From assembly GCA_003223895.1 (NCBI GenBank), contig QHXD01000098.1:34471-50497 (forward strand): a stretch of 16,027 nucleotides of DNA. The letters are read 5' to 3'. Below are positions 1 through 6,790 of this stretch, piece after piece; within the stretch, counting starts at the first letter, position 1; each line of letters begins with the position of its first letter. This stretch comes from Acidobacteriota bacterium. GTDB lineage: Bacteria; Acidobacteriota; Terriglobia; 20CM-2-55-15. A program made the translations under genes and the position numbers. The notes beneath the pieces were generated by a model. The model ran no database searches, was not told where the DNA came from, and saw only the letters and a list, made by a program, of their open reading frames with translations.

Positions 1-2
1 CA

Positions 3-431
3 CGCCAGCTTGTGAAGCACGCGCGTCAGGGCTTCGTGGGGTGGTTTATCAAGCAAGCAATTGAAGGCGTGGAGATTCAGATTTTCGGCGACGGGCAGCA
101 ACTGCGGGGCTTCAACTACGTTGACGATGTGGTCGATGCGCTGCTGATCGCCGGCACTCATTCGTGTGTCAGTGGCGGCTATTTCAATCTGGGAGGCCTG
201 GAGTCAATGACACTGGAGGCATTTGTTCAGTTGCTGCTGCGCGTCACAGGCCGTGGTTCCTACCGCATTGTTCCCTTTCCTGCCGACAAAAAAGCAATCG
301 ACATTGGAAGCGTTTACACCTCTTTTGCAAAGTTCAATTCTGCTACGGGCTGGACACCGCGAGTCCCTCTCGAAGAGGGACTTGCCCGAGCGGTGGACTA
401 TTACCAGCGCTTTCGCGCACATTACTGGTAG
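3..431 (+). CDS. NAD-dependent nucleotide-sugar epimerase/dehydratase, C-terminal part
   Basis: The reading frame is open from the left edge, so the 5' end lies outside the window. About 142 residues are visible. They match the C-terminal, substrate-binding part of extended short-chain dehydrogenases (UDP-glucose 4-epimerase / dTDP-glucose dehydratase type): an RQLVKHARQG stretch, then IQIFGDGQQLRGFNYVDDVVDAL, the usual sugar-binding and dimer segment, then a GWTPRVPLEEGL ending. The NAD-binding GxxGxxG and catalytic YxxxK motifs would be upstream and cannot be checked, so the sugar substrate is unknown. The stop is TAG, followed after 6 bases by the methyltransferase start, so the two are probably co-transcribed. 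Together with the aminotransferase and GT-C protein next door this suggests synthesis of a surface polysaccharide or modified sugar. The GTG at 12 is internal to the conserved domain and not the true start. Confidence 0.88.
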   Translation, partial: RQLVKHARQGFVGWFIKQAIEGVEIQIFGDGQQLRGFNYVDDVVDALLIAGTHSCVSGGYFNLGGLESMTLEAFVQLLLRVTGRGSYRIVPFPADKKAIDIGSVYTSFAKFNSATGWTPRVPLEEGLARAVDYYQRFRAHYW

Positions 432-437
432 CGGTAC

Positions 438-1190
438 ATGCGTGCGGAAGATTTCGAGCTGTTGTACAAACTCGAGGACAAGTTCTGGTGGTTCGTGGCA
501 ATGCGAAGGATCACCGATACGATTGTTGCCGCGGAACTGCAGCAGCCGCATATCAGCGTCCTCGATGCCGGTTGCGGTACGGGTTACAATCTCCGCCACT
601 ACTCTTCCCGGGGCTTCAGGGATGTCTATGGACTCGAGATCGAAAGAAACGCGATTGAATTCGTTCGCAAGCGGGGCTTCTCCAAGATCGCACAAGCGTC
701 GGTAACCGAAATTCCGTTCAATTCGGGCGCTTTCGATCTCGTCTTCTCTTTTGATGTGCTTCAGCAGTTGCCTGAAAAGCTCAACGAGCCAGCCCTCCGC
801 GAAATGCATCGCGTTTTGAAGCCCGGTGGAGTTCTCTTCATTCGGGTGGCGGCGTTCGAGTGGATGCGATCATCACATGATGAAGACATGAATAGCTTCC
901 ATCGGTTTTCGCGCGCTGAACTCGTTGACAAACTGGTGCGCTGCGGCTTCAAAGTGGAGTGGCAAAGTTACGCCAATAGCCTGTTGCTGCCGGTTGCGGC
1001 ATTGCGCCGTGTCCTGAAGGGCATCGGCCTTGGCAAAGGAACCGATGTCCGTCCTCTGCCCCGTGGCCTCGGCTGGCTGGATCGGGTTTTCCGCAGAATA
1101 CTCGAAAGCGAGGCCGCGTGGTTCAAGTCGGGCGGAAGTCTGCCATTGGGGTTGTCCGTCATCTGTTATGCAAGGAAAATGGGGTCGTAG
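438..1190 (+). CDS. Class I SAM-dependent methyltransferase
   Basis: A 250-residue protein of the Methyltransf_11 type. Motif I (VLDAGCGTGYN, residues 41-51) binds the adenosyl-methionine, the acidic residue at the end of strand 2 is in YGLEIER (64-70), and LREMHRVLKPGGVLFIRV (120-137) is the motif III region. It has no signal peptide or clear membrane segment, so it should act in the cytoplasm, probably methylating a sugar, lipid-linked or small-molecule substrate. The substrate cannot be read from sequence. The ATG lies 6 bases after the epimerase stop and has no strong ribosome site, which fits translational coupling. The last codons, K-M-G-S-TAG, are inside the left arm of the 51-bp inverted repeat at 1174-1287. 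The C-terminus therefore seems to have been rewritten by that repeat. Confidence 0.88.
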   Translation: MRAEDFELLYKLEDKFWWFVAMRRITDTIVAAELQQPHISVLDAGCGTGYNLRHYSSRGFRDVYGLEIERNAIEFVRKRGFSKIAQASVTEIPFNSGAFDLVFSFDVLQQLPEKLNEPALREMHRVLKPGGVLFIRVAAFEWMRSSHDEDMNSFHRFSRAELVDKLVRCGFKVEWQSYANSLLLPVAALRRVLKGIGLGKGTDVRPLPRGLGWLDRVFRRILESEAAWFKSGGSLPLGLSVICYARKMGS

Positions 1191-1287
1191 CCGCCAATGA
1201 CGCGAATTACGCGAATGGGCGCATAAAAAATCGTTGATGCGCCCATTCGCGTAATTCGCGTCATTGGCGGCTACGACCCCATTTTCC
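1174..1287. repeat. Perfect 51-bp inverted repeat with 12-base loop
   Basis: Arms 1174-1224 and 1237-1287 are exact reverse complements over all 51 bases, separated by a 12-base A-rich loop (1225-1236). Each arm starts at its outer end with GGAAAATGGGGTCGTAG and contains a tandem 9-base repeat (ACGCGAATT/ACGCGAATG at 1200-1217). The stop codons of the two convergent genes (TAG at 1188-1190 and, on the minus strand, at 1271-1273) both lie in it, at mirror positions. RNA from either gene would fold into the same long hairpin. There is no U-run, so it is not a standard intrinsic terminator, but it could still block read-through or be cut by RNase III. The outer 15 bases recur at 8097-8111, which marks it as a dispersed repeat. 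Confidence 0.97.
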
Positions 1288-2359
1288 CCCGCCTGAAGAA
1301 ATCTCGCACCCCATCGATCACCCTCTCCACATCTACTTCGGATAAGAACGCATGGATGGGCAGACTCAGGACGCGCGAGCACAGCATGTCCGCGTTCGGG
1401 CAGCGAGCCGGAGTGAATTCGGAAAAAGCTTTCTGGCGATGAAGGGGAATTGGGTAGTGGACCAGGGCGGGAATATCCAATGATGCCAGGTGTGCGCGGA
1501 GCTTGTCGCGTTCGGGAGTCGCGACGACAAAGAGATGATAGTTGCTTTCTCCACTTTCCGCCTGTGTGGCTAAAGGCAGATCTGCAAATGCTTCGCGGTA
1601 CCGCACGGCAATCCGGCGCCGGCGGCGATTCCAGTCATCGAGCGACCGCAATTTGATGCGCAGGATCGCGGCATGGAGTTCGTCGAGACGGCTGTTGTAA
1701 CCGAGGCTTTCCGACGAGTAGTTCTCATGCTGGCCATAGTTGCGCAGGAGCCGTGAGCGGTGGACGACTTCCGAATCCGATGTGACGATCATTCCGCCAT
1801 CGCCGTATGTACCCAGATTCTTCGTAGGATAGAAACTGAATGCGGCGGCTACACCGAAGGAACCGCAGCGGCCCCAATTCGCTTCGCTTCCGTGAGCCTG
1901 CGCGGCGTCTTCTATAACCGGGACTCCGCTTTCAGAGATTTCCTTTAAACGTGCCGGCATTCCGTAGAGATGAACCGGCACGACAGCCTTCGTGCGTGAT
2001 GTCCTTCTGCCGACAGCCAGCGCGGGATCCATGTTGAAGTCATCCGCAGACACATCCACGAAGATCGGCTTCGCCCCCAAAAGGGCCACGGCCATGGCGG
2101 TGGCCGCCGCGCTGACCGCCGGAACAAGCACTTCGTCCTGGGGCATGACATCGATGGCACGAAGAGCGATCGAAATCGCGTCGGTTCCCGAACCGACCGC
2201 AATTCCGTCGGCGGCGCGGCAATAACTCGCAAATTCGTCTTCGAAGGTCTGTACAGACGGGCCAAGGATATAGCGGCCTCCGGCAAGGATCTGACGAATT
2301 GCGCCGTCGATTTCGTCCTGCAGCGCCCCATAACTCAGCCGGACGTCATTGAATTCCAT
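1271..2359 (-). CDS. DegT/DnrJ/EryC1/StrS family PLP-dependent sugar aminotransferase
   Basis: A 362-residue member of the nucleotide-sugar aminotransferases (AHBA_syn/DegT fold), which transfer an amino group to a keto-sugar nucleotide. Visible landmarks are VGSGTDAISIALRA (56-68, phosphate-binding loop), PVIEDAAQAHGS (147-158, with the cofactor-contacting Asp), SFYPTKNLGTYGDGGM (175-190, with the probable PLP-binding Lys180) and GYNSRLDELHAAIL (220-233). The ATG at 2359 gives the conserved MEFNDVRLSYG opening; a longer frame to 2455 lies within the upstream gene and looks non-conserved. The start overlaps the end of the membrane glycosyltransferase by 14 bases, implying coupling. The exact sugar is unknown. 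The C-terminus GKMGS-TAG is encoded in the right arm of the 51-bp palindrome, so it ends in the same residues as the unrelated methyltransferase it faces. Confidence 0.92.
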   Translation of the reverse strand: MEFNDVRLSYGALQDEIDGAIRQILAGGRYILGPSVQTFEDEFASYCRAADGIAVGSGTDAISIALRAIDVMPQDEVLVPAVSAAATAMAVALLGAKPIFVDVSADDFNMDPALAVGRRTSRTKAVVPVHLYGMPARLKEISESGVPVIEDAAQAHGSEANWGRCGSFGVAAAFSFYPTKNLGTYGDGGMIVTSDSEVVHRSRLLRNYGQHENYSSESLGYNSRLDELHAAILRIKLRSLDDWNRRRRRIAVRYREAFADLPLATQAESGESNYHLFVVATPERDKLRAHLASLDIPALVHYPIPLHRQKAFSEFTPARCPNADMLCSRVLSLPIHAFLSEVDVERVIDGVRDFFRRGKMGS

Positions 2360-3884
2360 GATCGGAACCCGTTGACGGAACGAACTCGAAACCGTCGATG
2401 GAAAATGGAGGAGAAGCCGTCGCGAGCTGTTTGTAAAACGCACCGTTTGGTTCAATCAACCAGAGGATCCGTCCCTGGGGGAAAATGGGAACTTTCACCG
2501 GGACGCCTTGGCGCGCTTCGATCACTTGATCGCGCCGGATGTGCTCGGCGTTTTTCTTCTCCATCTTGCTGGACAAAACCCAGAAGTCTTGCCCGGGTAA
2601 GTAGTACCGCCCGACCTGCCACTGCATGAACCATTGATCGTAAGGCATATCGGTTGAAATGATGATGGACTGCCGGTCAGCCGGAGTGAACTCTCGAATC
2701 TCCTTCAAAGTGACGCGCGTGACGTCATCAAGAAATCGAACCTGTCCGATAGATGATTCAAACGTTCCGAAGATCATCGCATTCTTCATGGACGGCGCAC
2801 CGCGGGTCAGCGGATCCTCGGCTCCAGCCGGCAGCGGAAAGTAATCAAGGAACAGCATCACATTAAAAACCAGTGCCGAGGCCAGCACAACGTCTCGCCC
2901 ACGAATCAGCGAAAGAATATATCCGCCGAGAATGCAAAATGCCGGAACCGAAAACAACGTGTGGCCGGGCGCGCCGATATGAATGAGGGCTTGAATAATC
3001 AAACCCGGCACGAGCCACAGAAAAAGAAACACGCTTTGAGAGCTGCGGAGAGGCAGGTGGTCGCGATTGCGAAAGTAAAACGGGACGGCCCAGATCCACC
3101 CGACGATGGCGAGCCCGTTCCAGATGACGAGCCTGTTGACCTGCCTCAGCCACGCCACCAGCGACGAACCCAGAACCACGGATTCGGCTCGCGATTGCTC
3201 AACGGCATAGCCGAACATAACGTTTCGGAAGTTGGCGATTCCCTCCATTGCGATAACCAGCGCCGCGATCCAGACGGCGACGATTACCGCAAGAACAGCA
3301 ATCCCCTGCAACACCGTGCGCCACGATTTTGTTCCGATCCAGGAAGAAATCAGCCAGACCGGAAACAGGTACGCGCCGAGGTCGGGACGAAAACCGCTGC
3401 CGATGCCCAGCGCGACGGCGCCCAACAGCGCAAATCGCTTCTCGCCATTCCAGCACCGCCAGCAGCAATAAGCCGTAAGCAGCGAAAACAAGGCCAGAGT
3501 GGGACGCAGCGGGCCGTCGAGGTCCGAATGCCAGGCCACGGGGTTAACAAGAAGCAGAAAGGCTCCCGCCACTCCAGCCCAGGGCGAGAACATTCTGCTG
3601 CCCAGCCGAAACGCTGCCAGAAGCGAAAGCCCGGTGACGAGAATGGGAATCACGACGAACGTGCGCCCAGCGTCCCGGAAGATGAAATTGACAAGACGCC
3701 CGAATGCGACAAAGAAGGGATAGCCCGGAGGCTGCGGTTGAGAAATGCGCGGGTCAAATTTCTCGAGCGACAAGGCGAGGTTGACGTTGTCGATCGAGAG
3801 ATAGTTCGACATCGCCGGTATACGAGTCAGCAACAACAGCGCCAGCATCACGATCGAGACGACTTTGTAATCCTGCCGGTCCAT
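2346..3884 (-). CDS. GT-C-like multi-pass membrane glycosyltransferase
   Basis: About 512 residues with roughly ten or more hydrophobic segments, starting with one at residues 8-23. The layout fits GT-C lipid-sugar-dependent transferases of the ArnT/PMT/RgtA-like type: an acidic residue just after the first membrane span (SIDNVN, Asp32), then a PPGYPFFVAFGRL region (52-64), repeated spans, and a soluble C-terminal domain from about residue 385 on. Such proteins move a sugar from a polyprenyl carrier to a lipid, protein or polysaccharide outside the inner membrane. Exact specificity is not readable. I start it at the ATG at 3884 because a longer frame to 3962 adds a basic, non-membrane tail that runs into the 20-bp repeat array. 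It overlaps the aminotransferase downstream by 14 bases. The repeat array and fold-back element occupy its upstream region. Confidence 0.78.
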   Translation of the reverse strand: MDRQDYKVVSIVMLALLLLTRIPAMSNYLSIDNVNLALSLEKFDPRISQPQPPGYPFFVAFGRLVNFIFRDAGRTFVVIPILVTGLSLLAAFRLGSRMFSPWAGVAGAFLLLVNPVAWHSDLDGPLRPTLALFSLLTAYCCWRCWNGEKRFALLGAVALGIGSGFRPDLGAYLFPVWLISSWIGTKSWRTVLQGIAVLAVIVAVWIAALVIAMEGIANFRNVMFGYAVEQSRAESVVLGSSLVAWLRQVNRLVIWNGLAIVGWIWAVPFYFRNRDHLPLRSSQSVFLFLWLVPGLIIQALIHIGAPGHTLFSVPAFCILGGYILSLIRGRDVVLASALVFNVMLFLDYFPLPAGAEDPLTRGAPSMKNAMIFGTFESSIGQVRFLDDVTRVTLKEIREFTPADRQSIIISTDMPYDQWFMQWQVGRYYLPGQDFWVLSSKMEKKNAEHIRRDQVIEARQGVPVKVPIFPQGRILWLIEPNGAFYKQLATASPPFSIDGFEFVPSTGSDHGIQ

Positions 3885-3929
3885 CCGGCGGCGAGAGTAA
3901 CACACAAGCCGTAGCGGAAGAAATGCGCG

Positions 3930-4110
3930 GCGAAGTTTGCAACGCCGCTGCTGAGTTTGCAACGCCGTTGCTAAATTAGCCGCAACGCTGCAAAAGATGT
4001 CGACGCCTCGACAAAGATTGCAGCGGCGCCGCTAAATTAGCCCCGGCGTCGCTAAGTTAGCCGCGGCCTCGCTAAATTAGCCACGGCGTTGCTAAAGATG
4101 TTGACGCTTT
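3930..4110. repeat. Array of nine degenerate 20-bp tandem repeats
   Basis: Nine head-to-tail units start at 3930, 3950, 3970, 3990, 4010 (21 bases), 4031, 4051, 4071 and 4091. The best units (4031, 4051, 4071) read close to GCTAAATTAGCCRCGGCGTC; others diverge to GCTGAGTTTGCAACGCCGTT-like forms. The first half of the good units, GCTAAATTAGC, is a perfect palindrome around one central base. Units are contiguous with no spacers. The period is close to two turns of DNA, so all copies face the same side. The array is 46-226 bases upstream of the chosen start of the glycosyltransferase gene, and could be a protein-binding array or an expandable minisatellite. Confidence 0.9.
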
Positions 4111-4173
4111 GCATTCGGTTTTACTGTAGCGGCGGTCTATCAAGGTGTGAATGAATCGAACAACGCGATGATT

Positions 4174-4194
4174 CCCCTCCTAAGTTAGGAGGGG
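4174..4194. repeat. Palindrome, left copy inside the fold-back element
   Basis: A near-perfect palindrome of two CCCCTCCTAA-type arms around one central base. A second copy with one extra base lies at 4338-4359. Each can form its own hairpin as well as pair with the other copy, so the element has two alternative folds. Confidence 0.9.
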
Positions 4195-4337
4195 TGGCTG
4201 TGCCATCAAGAAAATGCCGCGAAGCCACCGAAGCTTGGCGCAGACGGGGTGGTTCCTCAGAAAAACCCTGGAAAGCAGGAGCTGTGGAACCACCCCACCT
4301 GCTCGGCCTTTTCTGGAATTTGATGGCCTCGCACGCA

Positions 4338-4359
4338 CCCCTCCTAAACTTAGGAGGGG
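4338..4359. repeat. Palindrome, right copy inside the fold-back element
   Basis: Partner of the palindrome at 4174-4194, here a 22-base version with arms CCCCTCCTAA and TTAGGAGGGG. It lies downstream of the FGGY kinase on the minus strand and would form a GC-rich hairpin in read-through RNA, but no U-run follows it. Confidence 0.9.
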
Positions 4360-4406
4360 AGTTTCAAACGCCCAACTGTCAATTCATTCAGCTTCATAGA
4401 GCGCCG

Positions 4407-5792
4407 CTACAGTGGGGACCGGCGTAACTCTTTGTATTGGCTGTAACGCTCCAGGATTCGCGGGTCGTCGAGCGGAATTACCCGCTTCACCGGGAGTTGT
4501 GGGACAGGCAAGCCTGACGCGCGAAGCGCGCATGCGGCTGCGCCACGCAATGAAGCGGCGCCGGGATTGGATGGCATCGCAACCGGCACACCTGCAACCG
4601 CAGCCAGGATGGGAGCGGCAAGAGGATGAAGAAAGCCGTTGCCGGAAAGCACGATCTCCGCCACCGTCTGTTCCGACGTGCGTTGCAGGATCTCGACGTA
4701 GTGCGCGAGATTGAACACCACTCCCTCCAGAATAGACCGTGCAAGGTCCGCTGCGGCATGGCGCGCCTTCAACCCGTGCCAGGATCCGGTCAGGCGCGAA
4801 TCCCATTCCGGAGAGCGCTCGCCGCGCAGAAGCGGGATGAAAATCGGAACATCCCTTGATGCTTCAGTGTCCAGATCGCCAAATATCGATCGGCCCCAAT
4901 CCAGGGCATTGCCGCCGTTGTTTCCCGCGCATCCGAGCAGATAGGAGTTCTCATCGGCCCTGTAACAGAACGTTCCGGAAGAAGAATCCAGCAGAGGACT
5001 GGTCAGAGCCTGCCGAGCTACAGCCGATGTCCCGAGACTGACGGAGATCCTTTCGGCGGTCTCACAATCCGACCCGGCATGGGCGAAAAAACCATCGCCG
5101 GAGCCGTTGATCACCGGGATGCCCTCGGGGAGTTCGAATTCATTGGCTGCATCGCGGATGAGGTGACCCGTTACAGCGGTTCGGTTCGAAATGTCCGGAA
5201 GATTTTCTCGTTTCAATTCCAACATTCCGAGCAACCCCGGATCCCAATCCCCGCTTCTGATGTTGTACAGCCCGGAGGCACACGCCATTCCGTGGTCCTC
5301 TGCCCATGCGCCAGTGAGGCGATGCGTCAGAAAAGTCTTAACCGAAACCACCCGCCGCGCACGGGCGATCAGACTGGGGTCGTCAAGATATAACGTGGCG
5401 AGCTTGAAAACCGGGAACATCGGATGAAAACGGCATCCTGTGCGTTCAAAAAAGCGGCCACCGAGCCGGCTGCGCAGGTATTCCAGCCCCTTTTCGCCTC
5501 GACGGTCGAGCCAGGTAAAGACAGGTGTAAGCGGCTTGCCGGTGTCGTCGAGGAGAAGAAGGTTGTGCATGAAGGTGCCGATGCATACAGCCTCAACCGG
5601 TTCTGCTATGGCGAGTTCGCGAATTACCTGCCTGAATCGTTCGAGAACCGTGTTAATGGAAAGCGTTGCCGCGCCGGAATCGTCCAGTTCCAGTTTCCAG
5701 CGTTCTTCGGAGAGCTTCGTGACTTCGAGTTTGGAACTGAATAGCGCTGCAGAAATGCCGCCCGAGGAGATATCGAAGCAAAGAACAGTCAT
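4407..5792 (-). CDS. FGGY-family carbohydrate kinase, probable gluconokinase
   Basis: A 461-residue sugar kinase with the two-domain FGGY/actin-like ATPase layout. The N-terminal phosphate loop is FDISSGGISAALF (6-18), GSGDGFFAHAGSD (230-242) holds the probable catalytic base Asp233, SLGTSAVAR (252-260) is the second phosphate motif, and a GNGFLHPLAAPILAAVAGVPV stretch near the C-terminus matches the adenosine/hinge region. It is slightly shorter than the usual 490-510 residues. FGGY kinases act on gluconate, xylulose, glycerol and similar sugars. I favour gluconate because the gene overlaps the 6-phosphogluconate dehydrogenase gene by four bases (ATGA at 5789-5792), so product and substrate would connect. 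That is inference. The TAG stop (4407-4409) lies inside the terminal inverted repeat of the fold-back element, so the last residues may have been changed by its insertion. Confidence 0.87.
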   Translation of the reverse strand: MTVLCFDISSGGISAALFSSKLEVTKLSEERWKLELDDSGAATLSINTVLERFRQVIRELAIAEPVEAVCIGTFMHNLLLLDDTGKPLTPVFTWLDRRGEKGLEYLRSRLGGRFFERTGCRFHPMFPVFKLATLYLDDPSLIARARRVVSVKTFLTHRLTGAWAEDHGMACASGLYNIRSGDWDPGLLGMLELKRENLPDISNRTAVTGHLIRDAANEFELPEGIPVINGSGDGFFAHAGSDCETAERISVSLGTSAVARQALTSPLLDSSSGTFCYRADENSYLLGCAGNNGGNALDWGRSIFGDLDTEASRDVPIFIPLLRGERSPEWDSRLTGSWHGLKARHAAADLARSILEGVVFNLAHYVEILQRTSEQTVAEIVLSGNGFLHPLAAPILAAVAGVPVAMPSNPGAASLRGAAACALRASGLPVPQLPVKRVIPLDDPRILERYSQYKELRRSPL

Positions 5793-6694
5793 TGCTTCTT
5801 TACTGCATGACCGCCGAACTTGTTACGCATCAATGCGAGGAGCTTTGTCCCGAACGCCTCTTGATCGCGCGAGCGCAACCTTTCCAATAACGAGAGAGTG
5901 ATAACAGGAGCGGAGACGTTCTGGTCGATCGCTTCTGCAATCGTCCACCGGCCTTCTCCCGAGTCGGCAACGTAAGGCTGAATACCTTCGAGGCGAGGAT
6001 TTTCACCCAGAGCTTCTGCCGTGAGGTCCAGAAGCCAGGAGCGAACGACGCTTCCGTGCCGCCAGAGTTCGGCGATCTGATGAAGATCGAGGTGGAAGTC
6101 TGCTTTCTTGTCCATTACGGCGAAGCCTTCGGCATAGGACTGCATGAGTCCGTATTCGATGCCGTTGTGGATCATCTTAACGAAATGACCCGCTCCAACT
6201 GGCCCGACGCGCGCCCATCCGCGATCTTTGGCCGGAGCAAGTGCCTCAAAGACAGGACGCACCCGTTCCACGATGGCCGCGGCGCCGCCGATCATCAGGC
6301 AGTAGCCCTCGGTCAGTCCCCAGATTCCGCCGCTCGTTCCAGCATCGACAAACTCAATGGATCGCTCGGCCAGCCGGGCCGCGCGGCGAATCGTGTCTTT
6401 GTAGTTGGAGTTACCGCCATCGATGATGACGTCGCCCTTATCAAGCAGGGGCAGTAATGCCTCGAGAGTTTTCTCAACCGGCTCGCCGGAGGGCACCATG
6501 AGCCAGACAGCCCGAGGGGTTTTCAGTTCCTTTACGAGATCCTTGATGGAAGCCGCGCCCGCCGCTCCGTTTGTGACGGCGCGATCAATGGCCTTGCTGT
6601 CGATGTCGTGTACAACGACTCGATGCCCACCCTTCAGCAGCCGCTCCGTCATATTCGCGCCCATGCGCCCCAGCCCAATAAGTCCCAGTTCCAT
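5789..6694 (-). CDS. gndA: 6-phosphogluconate dehydrogenase, decarboxylating, NAD-type (GndA/YqeC class)
   Basis: A 301-residue protein of the short 6PGDH class, which oxidises and decarboxylates 6-phosphogluconate to ribulose 5-phosphate. The Rossmann motif GLGRMGANM is at 7-15. The strand-2 end VVVHDIDS (26-33) carries acidic residues, which favours NAD over NADP. The substrate loop DAGTSGGIWGLTEGYCLMIGG (117-137) and the catalytic HFVKMIHNGIEYG (170-182, Lys173 and Asn177) are intact. The start at 6694 has a GAGG ribosome site about eight bases upstream on the minus strand; the open frame extending to 7009 runs antisense to the histidine kinase and is not coding. The kinase gene follows with an ATGA overlap. 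The short upstream gap is shared with the divergent histidine kinase gene. Confidence 0.92.
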   Translation of the reverse strand: MELGLIGLGRMGANMTERLLKGGHRVVVHDIDSKAIDRAVTNGAAGAASIKDLVKELKTPRAVWLMVPSGEPVEKTLEALLPLLDKGDVIIDGGNSNYKDTIRRAARLAERSIEFVDAGTSGGIWGLTEGYCLMIGGAAAIVERVRPVFEALAPAKDRGWARVGPVGAGHFVKMIHNGIEYGLMQSYAEGFAVMDKKADFHLDLHQIAELWRHGSVVRSWLLDLTAEALGENPRLEGIQPYVADSGEGRWTIAEAIDQNVSAPVITLSLLERLRSRDQEAFGTKLLALMRNKFGGHAVKKQ

Positions 6695-6725
6695 AACCAG
6701 TATCCTCGAAGAATAGCGGTATAGC

Positions 6726-6754
6726 TTGACACGAAGGTGGCTACAGTGTCGAAT
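6726..6754 (+). promoter_or_regulatory. Possible sigma-70-type promoter for the histidine kinase
   Basis: An exact TTGACA box at 6726-6731 is followed after 17 bases by TCGAAT (6749-6754), which matches four of six bases of the -10 consensus. A transcript would begin near 6761, just before the GGAAGG ribosome site that serves the GTG at 6791. It is a sequence match only; the -10 box is weak. Confidence 0.35.
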
Positions 6755-6790
6755 AGGCTCTCCACTACGGATGGCGCTGGAAGGGTTTTG

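Larger units (their letters stand above)
4123..4413. mobile_element. 291-bp MITE-like fold-back element with 18-bp terminal inverted repeats
   Basis: The ends 4123-4140 (ACTGTAGCGGCGGTCTAT) and 4396-4413 are inverted repeats matching at 17 of 18 bases. Inside them the two arms stay alignable in inverted order. Next come GAATGAAT blocks, then a copy of the CCCCTCCTAA..TTAGGAGGGG palindrome in each arm (4174-4194 and 4338-4359), then GCCATCAA blocks, and an exact 11-base pair GGGGTGGTTCC (4246-4256) / GGAACCACCCC (4286-4296) around a 29-base loop. There is no plausible coding sequence, and I found no clear target-site duplication. The size and full-length fold-back match non-autonomous miniature elements moved by a transposase elsewhere. 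The right end contains the stop codon of the FGGY kinase. With the array at 3930-4110 it accounts for the gene-free stretch 3885-4406. Confidence 0.8.

Noticed and set aside
362..380. Hairpin GTCCCTCT / AGAGGGAC
   Set aside because: It lies inside the epimerase coding region and encodes a normal conserved stretch, so it is probably chance.
1174..1287. Ordinary bidirectional intrinsic terminator
   Set aside because: Stems of terminators are much shorter and are followed by a U-run; here the arms are 51 bases with no T-tract beyond either arm. A terminating role remains possible but is not shown.
2961..3914. Long plus-strand open frame of 317 codons
   Set aside because: It is antisense to the GT-C membrane protein, very rich in Arg, Asp, Gln and Pro, and has no recognisable domain.
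3930..4110. CRISPR array
   Set aside because: Units are only 20 bases, degenerate and directly joined; there are no unique spacers and no cas genes.
3930..4110. Iteron-type replication origin
   Set aside because: No replication initiator gene, DnaA box or AT-rich unwinding region is evident and all neighbours look chromosomal.
4194..4427. Small plus-strand open frame inside the fold-back element
   Set aside because: It runs through both arms of the inverted repeat and into the FGGY gene, with no ribosome site or protein-like pattern.
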